Origin: Xanthomarina sp. F1114
GTDB taxonomy: Bacteria; Bacteroidota; Bacteroidia; Flavobacteriales; Flavobacteriaceae
Reading direction: 5' to 3'
Assembly (NCBI RefSeq): GCF_026410255.1
Contig: NZ_JAPMLL010000015.1
Location: 32,345-96,344, forward strand
DNA: 64,000 nucleotides
The notes beneath the pieces are model-generated. The model searched no databases and was not told the origin of the DNA. It was given only the letters and a program-made list of their open reading frames with translations. The translations under genes and the position numbers were made by a program. Of the stretch, positions 1-7,961 are shown one piece after another (the first letter of the stretch is position 1; each line of letters starts with the position of its first letter).

Positions 1-931
1 TAAATAAAGTCTTTAAAGTGTTCTTTTTATCCAAGATCATCATAATTATAGAACCAATTACATTAAAAAGCGCAATAATTAGTACTAAAGTAAAAATTAA
101 ATACACAGCTAAATTTTCAGTATTTAGCATTTTATAAAGAGCATCGTTTAATTGAGCACTGTTTTTTAAAAGTATTTTATCTCCTAAAACCGAAGTGATT
201 TCTTTTCTAGCTTGTTCTTCAGTAATATTATCTTTTAGTTTAAACTCAAGAGCAGTAACTTCATTTTCTTTGAAGTTAAGTAGAGCTCTGGCCATTTCAA
301 TAGGAGCATAAATGTATTTATCGTTTAAGGTTTCGTTCACATCAAACACACCAACATTTACGGCATCAAAGGTATTGAAAGCTTGATTTACAGATGTAAT
401 TTGTCCTTTTCCAGGTTTAGGAACATAAAGGTTAATCCGTTTTCCATAATTTAAAACTCCAAAAGATAAGGTGTTTGCAACGCCCCAACCGGAGACTATT
501 TGATTGGTATTTTGAGTAAGCCAACTTCCTAAAACAACTACAGAATCTATGGCATTTACCTTTTCAAACTTCTCATCAACCCCTTTAATATAAGCGTTTG
601 GATAGCTTTTGTCTTCAAAAGTTATAAAAACACGTTCCTCTATTATTTTGGAATATAAGGCTACACTTTCTAAGTTGTTTAACTTAGAAAATTGGTCTTC
701 AGAAATTAAAAACGATTTCCCAACCGAGGCTTCAGCTTTTAAATCTGGATCGATTATAGAGGTAAATTGAAGTGTAAAATCTTTTAAACCGGCAAAGCCA
801 GAAAGCACAATAAAAAGAGATGCCGAACCTAGAATAACACCAATGGCGGCAATAATTGTAATAAAATTAATAGCATTGTTAGAGCTTTTAGAAAGCAGAT
901 AACGTTTAGCTATATAGAGTGAGAAATTCAT
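1..931 (-). CDS. ABC transporter permease, LolE/FtsX family (partial)
   Basis: The reading frame opens with ATG at 931 (minus strand) and runs off the left edge, so about 310 N-terminal residues are visible and the C-terminus is missing. It begins MNFSLYIAKRYLLSKSSNNA, followed by a hydrophobic segment (about 20-45), a long soluble periplasmic region (about 50-265), and a second hydrophobic segment (about 272-297) just before the edge. This is the layout of MacB/FtsX permeases of the LolC/LolE type, which move lipoproteins out of the inner membrane. It starts 66 bp downstream of rbfA on the same strand, so the two are probably co-transcribed. Which FtsX-family substrate it handles cannot be decided from this half. 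Confidence 0.8.
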   Translation of the reverse strand, partial: MNFSLYIAKRYLLSKSSNNAINFITIIAAIGVILGSASLFIVLSGFAGLKDFTLQFTSIIDPDLKAEASVGKSFLISEDQFSKLNNLESVALYSKIIEERVFITFEDKSYPNAYIKGVDEKFEKVNAIDSVVVLGSWLTQNTNQIVSGWGVANTLSFGVLNYGKRINLYVPKPGKGQITSVNQAFNTFDAVNVGVFDVNETLNDKYIYAPIEMARALLNFKENEVTALEFKLKDNITEEQARKEITSVLGDKILLKNSAQLNDALYKMLNTENLAVYLIFTLVLIIALFNVIGSIIMMILDKKNTLKTLF

Positions 932-997
932 AAATTACAACAGCTAAAACAGATTTTACTAACAACAGACTTTCATTATCAGTGATTTTAAAACCGA

Positions 998-1393
998 TTA
1001 AGATTTCTTGCGTTTATCTAAAAGATCTGTTTTTTTAATGGGGTTATCTTCTCCTTTTAAAGACTTGTCAATTTTTTCTATATACTCAAGAGAGTCGTCT
1101 AAATAAAACTGAAGTGCAGGCATACGTCTTAATTGATTTTTAGTACGTTGTGCCAATTCGTGCTTAATTCTAGGAGCATTAGATTTAATACCTTCTATAA
1201 GTTCTTTTCCTTTTTCGCTTGGAAAAATACTTAAATATACTTTTGCAACAGATAAATCTACAGTCACTTTTACTTTAGAAACTGAAATTAAAATTCCCTG
1301 CATTCCTCCTTGAGTAGCTGCTTTTTGAAGCACATCTACTAAATCGCGTTGTAATACAGATCCTATTTTTTTTTGTCTTTGACTTTCTTCCAT
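998..1393 (-). CDS. rbfA: Ribosome-binding factor A
   Basis: A 131-residue protein with the RbfA KH-like fold signature: an N-terminal helix (ESQRQKKIGSVLQRDLVDVL), a central segment resembling SVSKVKVTVDLSVAKVYLSI, and a C-terminal stretch rich in R and L (RIKHELAQRTKNQLRRMPAL) followed by FYLDDSLEYIEKID. RbfA binds the 30S subunit and helps mature the 5' end of 16S rRNA, especially in the cold. Its length is normal for the family. The start ATG lies at 1393, with a TAnnTTTG promoter box just upstream. The lipoprotein-export permease follows downstream. Confidence 0.95.
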   Translation of the reverse strand: MEESQRQKKIGSVLQRDLVDVLQKAATQGGMQGILISVSKVKVTVDLSVAKVYLSIFPSEKGKELIEGIKSNAPRIKHELAQRTKNQLRRMPALQFYLDDSLEYIEKIDKSLKGEDNPIKKTDLLDKRKKS

Positions 1394-1397
1394 AGGG

Positions 1398-1405
1398 CAA
1401 AAATA
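1398..1405 (-). promoter_or_regulatory. Putative -7 box for rbfA (TATTTTTG on minus)
   Basis: Read on the minus strand this is TATTTTTG, an exact match to the Bacteroidota -7 consensus TAnnTTTG. It lies 4 bp upstream of the rbfA ATG, so the transcript would be nearly leaderless or the box may be fortuitous. No clear -33 TTG is seen at the right spacing. Confidence 0.35.
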
Positions 1406-1435
1406 CGCATATTTAAAGATTATTGTATTTTTGAA

Positions 1436-1443
1436 GACACTAA
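1436..1443 (+). promoter_or_regulatory. Putative -7 box for the epimerase gene (TATTTTTG)
   Basis: TATTTTTG matches the Bacteroidota -7 consensus and sits 39 bp upstream of the epimerase ATG, in the divergent region shared with rbfA. A convincing -33 element is not visible. Confidence 0.45.
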
Positions 1444-1482
1444 AATAGTATTAATTAATAGAGATTCCCGATTTCACGCCAA

Positions 1483-1893
1483 ATGAATATGAATAAAATT
1501 GAACATATAGGTATTGCAGTTAAAAACTTAAAAGAATCGAACGAGATATTTTCTAAGTTGTTTGGGAAACCCCATTATAAAACTGAAGAAGTTGAAAGTG
1601 AAGGTGTAAACACTTCGTTTTTTCAAGTAGGTGAAAATAAAATTGAATTACTTGAAGCTACTAAAGCGCATAGCCCTATAGCTAAGTTTATAGAAAAAAA
1701 AGGAGAAGGTATTCATCATATTGCGTTTGATGTGACTGATATTAAAGCTGAAATAGCCAGATTGAAAGGGGAAGGGTTTATTGTTTTAAATGAAATCCCA
1801 AAAAAAGGAGCAGACAATAAATTAGTGGCATTTTTACATCCAAAATCTACAAATGGCGTATTAATTGAGTTATGTCAAGAGATAAACGAATAA
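1483..1893 (+). CDS. mce: Methylmalonyl-CoA epimerase
   Basis: A 136-residue protein of the vicinal-oxygen-chelate (glyoxalase/bleomycin) fold with two beta-alpha-beta-beta-beta modules. It opens NKIEHIGIAVKNL, where the His is the first metal ligand. The second half contains GEGIHHIAFDVTD (second metal-binding His), and LIELCQ near the end supplies the metal-binding Glu. The enzyme interconverts the 2R and 2S epimers of methylmalonyl-CoA on the propionate/succinyl-CoA route. The length is normal. The methylmalonyl-CoA mutase genes are not in this window. ATG codons at 1483 and 1489 are both possible starts. Confidence 0.92.
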   Translation: MNMNKIEHIGIAVKNLKESNEIFSKLFGKPHYKTEEVESEGVNTSFFQVGENKIELLEATKAHSPIAKFIEKKGEGIHHIAFDVTDIKAEIARLKGEGFIVLNEIPKKGADNKLVAFLHPKSTNGVLIELCQEINE

Positions 1894-1977
1894 AATACTT
1901 TGAGAGTATTAAAATATGTAGTAATATTGCACTCTCTTTATAAAAAGAAGAGTGTCGAATTAGCTTAAATGCTAATG

Positions 1978-2051
1978 GGTCCTATAACTCAGCTGGTTAG
2001 AGTATCTGACTCATAATCAGAAAGTCCCTGGTTCGAGCCCAGGTGGGACCA
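1978..2051 (+). tRNA. tRNA with CAT anticodon (elongator Met or Ile2)
   Basis: A full cloverleaf can be folded: acceptor GGTCCTA/TGGGACC, D-stem ACTC/GAGT, anticodon stem TCTGA/TCAGA with loop CTCATAA (anticodon CAT), and T-stem CCTGG/CCAGG with loop TTCGAGC. The discriminator base is A and no CCA is encoded. The anticodon stem lacks the three G:C pairs of initiator tRNA, so this is either elongator Met or the lysidine-modified Ile2 species. The sequence alone does not separate these two. Confidence 0.93.
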
Positions 2052-2062
2052 CTAGTAAAATC

Positions 2063-2094
2063 AAGCCTTTACAGAAATGTAGAGGCTTTTTTTT
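2063..2094 (+). terminator. Rho-independent terminator after the tRNA
   Basis: An 11-bp stem AAGCCTTTACA / TGTAGAGGCTT (one G:U pair) with a GAAA tetraloop, followed directly by eight T. It ends the tRNA transcript. Confidence 0.9.
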
Positions 2095-2440
2095 ATGTTT
2101 TCTATACTAATGTTTGGAAGCCTTTTTTAAAATAGAAACTAATTCAATTGTTTGTATATATGTGTTCCTATACCAAAAATTGAGATTTTAAAACAGCAAT
2201 TAATTTCATACAATTTTCGATAAATAGTATGTTTTCTAATGACTAAAAATATATCGAAATAGATGTTCAAAGCGTCAAATTTATCTATATACAGGACTTC
2301 ATCATTGGTTTTTAAAGTATTAATATAATGTTGCTCGGTAGCAATCGAGATTTTTTTTTAGAAAATGTTGACATTTATCGTTTTTTCTTCACTAAGGGTA
2401 AACGGCTGTAAATCAATTTATAACGAAAAAACTAAAAATC
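2095..2440. other. AT-rich intergenic region
   Basis: This 346-bp stretch lies between the tRNA terminator and the secreted repeat protein. A small inverted repeat TTGCT-cggt-AGCAA is present near 2332-2345, followed by a T run around 2352. I see no convincing open reading frame, and no promoter with both boxes. Confidence 0.5.
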
Positions 2441-4033
2441 ATGAAAATACAACAACTAAAAAGCAGGCAATACATAATTTTTATGGCTATCCTTTCTATT
2501 GTCATAAATTCTTATTCCCAACCAACATTACTCAAAGACATTAATGTAGGTTCGGCATCTTCTATGGAGAATGCTCAATTTATTAAAATTGGAGACCGTT
2601 TATTGTTTAGTGCAGATGACGGCATACATGGCGTAGAAAGTTGGTTAACAGATGGCACTAGTTCTGGAACAATACGTTTAGCGGACAATACAACTACTTT
2701 AATAGACACGACATATACACCTAATGGGAATGGTTTATTTAAAACAAATGGAACAGGTATAGAATACGTATTTGCTAATATGGGCTTTACTCTTGTAAAT
2801 CGAGTTACAAAAGTTAATGACATATGGTTTTTTGTGGCAAATATTGATAGTCAAAATAAAGAGGAGTTATGGAAGTCTGACGGAACTGAAGCCGGTACAG
2901 TCTTAGTAAAAAAATTTAGGCCTAATTCTTACGATTATGCTTATACTAAAAACTTAATTGCGGCATCCAACGGAACAGATCTTTATTTTACAGCAAATGA
3001 TGGAACCGGTATGGCTTTATGGAAATCTGATGGAACAACAAATGGAACGACAATAATTAAGTACTTTGTTAATACACCACAGTATGAAATAGGTAATTTT
3101 ATTAATTTTAATAATTACACCTATTTTTGGGCTTATAGCGAAGATGAATTCAGTTCACTATGGAAAACTAATGGTACAGAAGCAGGAACAGTAATGGTTC
3201 AAGAAAAAATTGAAACTAATCTTGCTCCTGGACGTATTTTAGTCTATAACAACAAAATTTATTTTCATGGACAAAGACAGGTAGCCACAACTAATTATGG
3301 CTGGGAATTATGGGTTTCAGATGGTACCAGTGCTGGAACACGTATGTTTTATGATATTAATCCAGACGTTCCAGACGACGTAATTTTAGGCGGTAATCCT
3401 TCTAATTTTCACATAGTTAATAATCTACTACTGTTTAAAGCAAATACCGTATTAAATGGTAAAGAACTATGGGTAACAAATGGCACGGAAAGCGGAACAT
3501 TTATGTTAAACGATGTTTATCCCGGACCTAATTCGGGATTTCTTAATGGTACACCTATAAATGGATTAAATAAACTATTCTTTACAGGGAATGACGGTAA
3601 CCAACGGATGCTATGGGAAACTGATGGTACTACCGCAGGAACCGTTCCCTTATACGATATTTCTGAGTCAGATTTGCCAATGCAAACGTATTCAGGATAC
3701 ATAAATGACAAACTTTTATTTTTAAAAGAAACTGTAGCTCATGGTAAAGAATTGTGGAGTTTTAACCCTACACTTTCTGTGGAAGATTTTGATAATGGAA
3801 AAAAAACGCATATTTATCCAAATCCAGTAGCTCATAATTTAACCATTGAAAACCCGAGCACAGACAGTTTTAATTTGAAGGTGTTAAATCAATTAGGGCA
3901 AATGGTATTAATTCAAAATCAAAATACAGCTTCAACTACTGTAGATGTTTCAACCTTATCAAAAGGTCTCTATTTTATACATATTACTTCTGAAAACGGA
4001 AATACAGAAACTATTAAATTCATAAAAAAATAA
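2441..4033 (+). CDS. Secreted ELW/DGT-repeat protein, type IX sorting domain
   Basis: A 530-residue exported protein. The N-terminus carries a signal peptide (about 1-27). The body holds seven copies of a motif of the form (E)LWxxDGTxxGTxxL, for example ELWKSDGTEAGTVLV and ELWVSDGTSAGTRMF, the type often labelled hyalin- or ELK-repeat in Bacteroidota and probably a beta-propeller or beta-rich surface fold. The last 75 residues (from IYPNPVAHNL) form a type A C-terminal domain ending in TIKFIKK. That domain directs secretion through the type IX system and surface attachment, so the protein is expected outside the cell. The ligand or function is unknown. It is monocistronic, with its own terminator downstream. 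Confidence 0.88.
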   Translation: MKIQQLKSRQYIIFMAILSIVINSYSQPTLLKDINVGSASSMENAQFIKIGDRLLFSADDGIHGVESWLTDGTSSGTIRLADNTTTLIDTTYTPNGNGLFKTNGTGIEYVFANMGFTLVNRVTKVNDIWFFVANIDSQNKEELWKSDGTEAGTVLVKKFRPNSYDYAYTKNLIAASNGTDLYFTANDGTGMALWKSDGTTNGTTIIKYFVNTPQYEIGNFINFNNYTYFWAYSEDEFSSLWKTNGTEAGTVMVQEKIETNLAPGRILVYNNKIYFHGQRQVATTNYGWELWVSDGTSAGTRMFYDINPDVPDDVILGGNPSNFHIVNNLLLFKANTVLNGKELWVTNGTESGTFMLNDVYPGPNSGFLNGTPINGLNKLFFTGNDGNQRMLWETDGTTAGTVPLYDISESDLPMQTYSGYINDKLLFLKETVAHGKELWSFNPTLSVEDFDNGKKTHIYPNPVAHNLTIENPSTDSFNLKVLNQLGQMVLIQNQNTASTTVDVSTLSKGLYFIHITSENGNTETIKFIKK

Positions 4034-4092
4034 AACGAGACTAACCGATTCTTCAAATAGTTGTTAGAACAGAGAAATTACATCATAAAAAG

Positions 4093-4121
4093 AAACCTTT
4101 CGAGAAATCGGGAGGTTTTTT
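4093..4121 (+). terminator. Rho-independent terminator
   Basis: A stem of 11 bp (AAACCTTTCGA / TCGGGAGGTTT, two G:U pairs) closed by a GAAA loop and followed by T6. It terminates the secreted repeat-protein transcript. Confidence 0.88.
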
Positions 4122-4419
4122 ACTTTTATGTTTTAAGGTAAATTCTACCTTTTTATTATTTAATAATCATTAAAACTTCATTCATTTTTTATTTTTCAGA
4201 AGATATATCAACATATCATAAAAGGCACTTTTTATTCAAGACAAGTGTAAACCCTAAGCATTCTCTAATATAATCAAATTTTAAGATTTATAATTCATCC
4301 TAAAAAACACAAATGTTGATAACAATGTGGAAAACGATTAAGAGATTTCAAATAAACATAAGAATAAAAGTAGACCTTTATGGTCGCGAAATTTCTAAAC
4401 CCTCAAAACCACAATATAT
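4122..4419 (+). promoter_or_regulatory. nrdBA leader with two near-DnaA-box 9-mers
   Basis: This AT-rich leader has no open reading frame of note. At 4314-4322 it carries TGTTGATAA and at 4326-4334 TGTGGAAAA. Each is one mismatch from TGTGGATAA (the complement of the DnaA box TTATCCACA), in the same orientation and 3 bp apart. The promoter itself was not resolved. Whether DnaA binds here is inference; ribonucleotide reductase genes are DnaA-controlled in E. coli. Confidence 0.35.
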
Positions 4420-5694
4420 ATGAAAATCATTTCGGTTTTAAAAAGAGACTTCCTAACGGAACCCTTTGATTTAAACAAGATTACAAATGCTATTTTAAAA
4501 GCAATGACGGCCGTTCAACATGGGCAATTAGCCGATGCAGAACGAATTTCTAACATGGTTTTTGACTCGTTGTTAGAGCGAAAAAAATTGGATCCAGATT
4601 ATATTCCTACTGTCGAAGAAGTTCAAGACTTTGTAGAAACAAAACTTATGGAAACTGGGTTTTTTGATGTTGCTAAAGCATATATTTTATATCGAAATGA
4701 ACAGTCTAAAAAACGTAAATCCAATATTTTTGAAAAACGTATAAATTTAAAGCCATACGAGTATCCAGAATTATACGAATATGTGCCAGCCATTAGACAT
4801 TCGTATTGGATTCATACTGAGTTCAATTTTACAAGCGATATTCAGGATTTTAAAACATTACTTACAAGTCAAGAACGTACGGCTATAAAAAATACCATGC
4901 TTGCTATTTCTCAAATTGAAGTAGCAGTAAAAAATTTCTGGGGCGAAATTTACCATAGAATGCCTAAACCAGAAATAGGTTCTGTAGGTGCTACATTTGC
5001 CGAAAGTGAAGTGCGCCATCACGATGCTTACTCACATTTACTTGAAATTTTAGGATTAAACGAAGAGTTTAAAAATCTTAAAAAGAAACCTGTAATCATG
5101 AAGCGTGTACAGTATTTAGAAACTGCTTTAAAAAACGCAAAAAGTGAAGACAACAAAGAATATGCAGAATCCGTTTTGCTTTTCTCTCTTTTTATTGAAC
5201 ATGTGTCTCTGTTTTCTCAGTTTTTAATCATTATGGCATTTAATAAGCATAAAAATATGCTAAAAGGAATCTCCAATGTGGTGGAAGCAACTTCTAAAGA
5301 AGAGCAAATTCATGGAGATTTTGGAATTGATGTTATTAAAATTATCAAAGCTGAAAATCCGGAGTGGTTTGATGAAGATTATAAAGTAATGATTCAAAAC
5401 ATGTGTCGTGAAGCCTTTGATGCAGAAAGCAAAATTATAGATTGGATTTTTGAAGACGGCGAATTAGATTTCTTACCAATTAATGTGGTTAACGAATTTA
5501 TAAAACACCGATTTAACGCTTCTCTTGAAAGCATAGGAATTGATAAAATATTTGACATCGATGAAAAACTTCTGGCAGAAACAGAATGGTTTGACGATGA
5601 AATAATAGGCACCAAACATGGCGATTTTTTCGTAAAACGCTCAATCAACTATAGTAAAAGAACACAAAGTATAACCAGTGACGACCTTTTTTAA
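4420..5694 (+). CDS. nrdB: Class I ribonucleotide reductase small subunit with N-terminal ATP-cone
   Basis: This subunit holds the dinuclear metal site that oxidises the active-site Cys of NrdA. Residues 1-95 form an ATP-cone (starting IISVLKRDFLTEPFDLNKIT), a regulatory nucleotide-binding domain normally found on NrdA. The ferritin-like core follows. By alignment to E. coli NrdB the metal ligands are D143, E197, H200, E260, E295 and H298, and Y204 sits at the radical-tyrosine position. The C-terminal tail ending DDLF should dock on NrdA. The cone makes the protein longer (424) than a plain NrdB (about 325-375). ATP-cone NrdB proteins have been described from the flavobacterium Leeuwenhoekiella blandensis. 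nrdA follows after 1 bp. Metal type (Fe or Mn) cannot be read from sequence alone. Confidence 0.95.
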   Translation: MKIISVLKRDFLTEPFDLNKITNAILKAMTAVQHGQLADAERISNMVFDSLLERKKLDPDYIPTVEEVQDFVETKLMETGFFDVAKAYILYRNEQSKKRKSNIFEKRINLKPYEYPELYEYVPAIRHSYWIHTEFNFTSDIQDFKTLLTSQERTAIKNTMLAISQIEVAVKNFWGEIYHRMPKPEIGSVGATFAESEVRHHDAYSHLLEILGLNEEFKNLKKKPVIMKRVQYLETALKNAKSEDNKEYAESVLLFSLFIEHVSLFSQFLIIMAFNKHKNMLKGISNVVEATSKEEQIHGDFGIDVIKIIKAENPEWFDEDYKVMIQNMCREAFDAESKIIDWIFEDGELDFLPINVVNEFIKHRFNASLESIGIDKIFDIDEKLLAETEWFDDEIIGTKHGDFFVKRSINYSKRTQSITSDDLF

Positions 5695-5695
5695 T

Positions 5696-7492
5696 ATGAA
5701 CAACGAGAAACTTACCACAAATACAGTAAACAAAGAAGTTAAAACCTCAAACGACAAGGACCTACTTGTACAATCAAGAAGAGAAGCGCTTAAAAATAAT
5801 CAACAACAGAGCAATCAAGGTTTTGAATGGTTAACAGAACACAGTAGAAACTTTCTGTCTATGGGCTATATTTCTAATGGAATGACTGCCGAACAACGCA
5901 TTCGTGAAATTGCAGATCGCGCCGAAGAAATTCTACAAATTCCAGGATATTCAGACAAGTTTTATGGCTATATGTCTGACGGGTTTTACTCGTTAGCATC
6001 TCCGGTTTGGTCTAATTTTGGAAAGAAAAGAGGACTTCCTATCAGCTGTTTTGGATCTCATGTCTCAGACGATATGGGGAATATTTTATATACCCAATCA
6101 GAAGTAGGAATGATGTCTAAATTAGGTGGAGGAACATCTGGTTACTTTGGTAAAATCCGTCATCGTGGCGCCGAAGTAAAAAATAATGGTCAAGCCTCAG
6201 GAGCTGTTCATATCATGCAACTTTTTGAGTCTATGGTAGATGTTGTAAGCCAAGGTTCTGTAAGACGTGGTCGTTTTTCACCATATTTACCTGTGGAGCA
6301 TCCAGATATTATGGAATTCTTAGAAATTGGTACAGAAGGAAACCCAATTCAGGAATTAACACATGGAGTTACTGTAACCAATCAATGGATGCAAGAAATG
6401 GTTGATGGAGATAACGAAAAGAGAACCATTTGGGCAAAAGTTTTACAGAGAAGAGGAGAAATGGGATATCCATATATTTTCTTTAAAGACAATGCAAACA
6501 ATGCTGCAGCTGATGTATATAGAAATGAAAAACATACCATTTATGCAAGTAACTTATGTACAGAAATTATGTTACCATCAAGCGACGACTGGTCTTTTGT
6601 TTGCGTACTTTCTTCTGTAAATGTATTGCATTACGATAAATGGAAAGATACGGATGCAGTAGAAACTATGGTATATTTTCTAGATGCTGTAATTACCGAA
6701 TTTATCGATAAATTAGAAGTTTATAGAGATTCTGAAGATAGAGAAGACCGTCAAACCTTCCTATTTATGGAACGTGCTTATAATTTTGCCAAAGAAAATA
6801 GATCTTTAGGTTTAGGTGTTTTAGGGTGGCATTCCTTATTACAATCTAAAATGTTGCCATTTAACAGCCAAGAAGCCTATAATTTAAACAGCGATATTTT
6901 TAAACTTATTAAAGAGAAATCCTATGCAGCTTCAGCAGAATTAGCTGAAATATTTGGTGAGCCAAAAGTTCTTAAAGGATATGGCAGACGTAATGCCACT
7001 TTAAATGCTATTGCGCCAACAACCTCATCGGCCTTTATTCTTGGACAAGTATCTCAAGGAATTGAGCCAATCTGGTCGAATATTTATGTGAAAGATATTG
7101 CTAAAATTAAAACAACAATAAAAAACTCATATTTAGAAGATTTATTAGAAGAAAAAGGACAAAATACACCAGAAGTATGGCGTAGTATTAGAGACTTTGA
7201 TGGTTCTGTACAACATTTAGATTTCTTAACAGATTTAGAAAAAGACGTATTTAAAACGTATTCTGAAATCGACCAGATGGATATTATTTATCAGGCTGCA
7301 AATCGTCAGAATCATATAGACCAAGGTCAATCGGTAAATATTATTGTACATCCAGATATGCCTGTTAAAGAGATTAATAAAATTCATGTTACAGCTTGGA
7401 AATTAGGTTTAAAATCTTTGTATTACCAGCATAGTATGAATGCTGCTCAAAAATTTAAACAGAAAAAAGAATGTACAAGTTGTGAAGCATAA
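5696..7492 (+). CDS. nrdA: Class I ribonucleotide reductase catalytic subunit, cone-less
   Basis: The ten-stranded barrel subunit that reduces ribonucleoside diphosphates. Visible catalytic elements are SCFGSHV (redox Cys), NLCTEIM (the N-x-C-x-E active-site triad carrying the thiyl Cys), a second redox Cys in FVCVLSS, the Tyr pair in LYYQHSM for radical transfer, and the C-terminal CTSC pair that is re-reduced by thioredoxin/glutaredoxin. About 598 residues is short: the N-terminal ATP-cone of E. coli-type NrdA is absent, and the cone sits on NrdB instead. I prefer ATG at 5696, 1 bp after the nrdB stop. An in-frame GTG at 5678 would overlap nrdB and add six residues. Confidence 0.95.
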   Translation: MNNEKLTTNTVNKEVKTSNDKDLLVQSRREALKNNQQQSNQGFEWLTEHSRNFLSMGYISNGMTAEQRIREIADRAEEILQIPGYSDKFYGYMSDGFYSLASPVWSNFGKKRGLPISCFGSHVSDDMGNILYTQSEVGMMSKLGGGTSGYFGKIRHRGAEVKNNGQASGAVHIMQLFESMVDVVSQGSVRRGRFSPYLPVEHPDIMEFLEIGTEGNPIQELTHGVTVTNQWMQEMVDGDNEKRTIWAKVLQRRGEMGYPYIFFKDNANNAAADVYRNEKHTIYASNLCTEIMLPSSDDWSFVCVLSSVNVLHYDKWKDTDAVETMVYFLDAVITEFIDKLEVYRDSEDREDRQTFLFMERAYNFAKENRSLGLGVLGWHSLLQSKMLPFNSQEAYNLNSDIFKLIKEKSYAASAELAEIFGEPKVLKGYGRRNATLNAIAPTTSSAFILGQVSQGIEPIWSNIYVKDIAKIKTTIKNSYLEDLLEEKGQNTPEVWRSIRDFDGSVQHLDFLTDLEKDVFKTYSEIDQMDIIYQAANRQNHIDQGQSVNIIVHPDMPVKEINKIHVTAWKLGLKSLYYQHSMNAAQKFKQKKECTSCEA

Positions 7493-7522
7493 TTGCTAAA
7501 TATTTATTTTTAAGTTTAATTA

Positions 7523-7552
7523 AAAAAACCTGTCTTTATAGATGGGTTTTTT
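7523..7552 (+). terminator. Rho-independent terminator after nrdA
   Basis: A stem of A6-CCTGTC paired with GATGGG-T6 (two wobble pairs) and a TTTATA loop. It closes the nrdBA operon. Confidence 0.88.
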
Positions 7553-7961
7553 GTTTAGTTGATATTCTTATAAAAGAGTGATAATTATTGTTTTTAGGTT
7601 TTGTTAGTTTGATTTTTAAACGAATAAAAGTAAAAATAAAAAATAAGTGCTATCCATAAAGTATAAGATGCTTACCGTTATTTAAAAGATATAGGCCTTT
7701 ATAAACAAAGTTAAAAAGGATAATTACTTATTGGAATAATAGATTTATTTTTTTAGAATTTTAACTATCTTTGATATGAAGTTTTATTTAAAGTTTATTG
7801 AAAACTATGGTTCACTCTATGTGGCTTTCTATCTTCTTATTTAGAGTTTTATAACATAACAAAATACAAAATGGGAAAAGTGAATTTGGTATTTTGGAGA
7901 CCTTATTTTTTTCTTAAAAATATTGAATTTAAGTGTGGTCATTGTATAATTATAGCTAATA
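7553..7961 (+). promoter_or_regulatory. Intergenic region with a -7 box upstream of the TPR regulator
   Basis: 409 bp of AT-rich DNA. TATCTTTG at 7766-7773 is an exact TAnnTTTG -7 box, but a clear TTG at -33 is lacking. It is followed by ATG at 7776, which opens a 22-codon frame rich in F, Y and L that ends at a TAG. That frame may be a leader or may be chance. The predicted leader to the TPR regulator is about 190 nt. Confidence 0.35.

Noticed and set aside
1978..2051. Initiator tRNA
   Set aside because: The anticodon stem lacks the three consecutive G:C pairs and the acceptor begins with a normal G:C pair, so an initiator is excluded.
2332..2360. Hairpin plus T run as a terminator or riboswitch expression platform
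   Set aside because: Only 4-5 bp of stem and no ligand-binding structure could be recognised.
5678..5695. GTG start for nrdA overlapping nrdB
   Set aside because: ATG at 5696 directly after the nrdB stop is more natural and the six extra residues have no support.
7776..7844. 22-codon frame starting just after the TATCTTTG box
   Set aside because: Too short and AT-driven to call; mentioned only as part of the leader.
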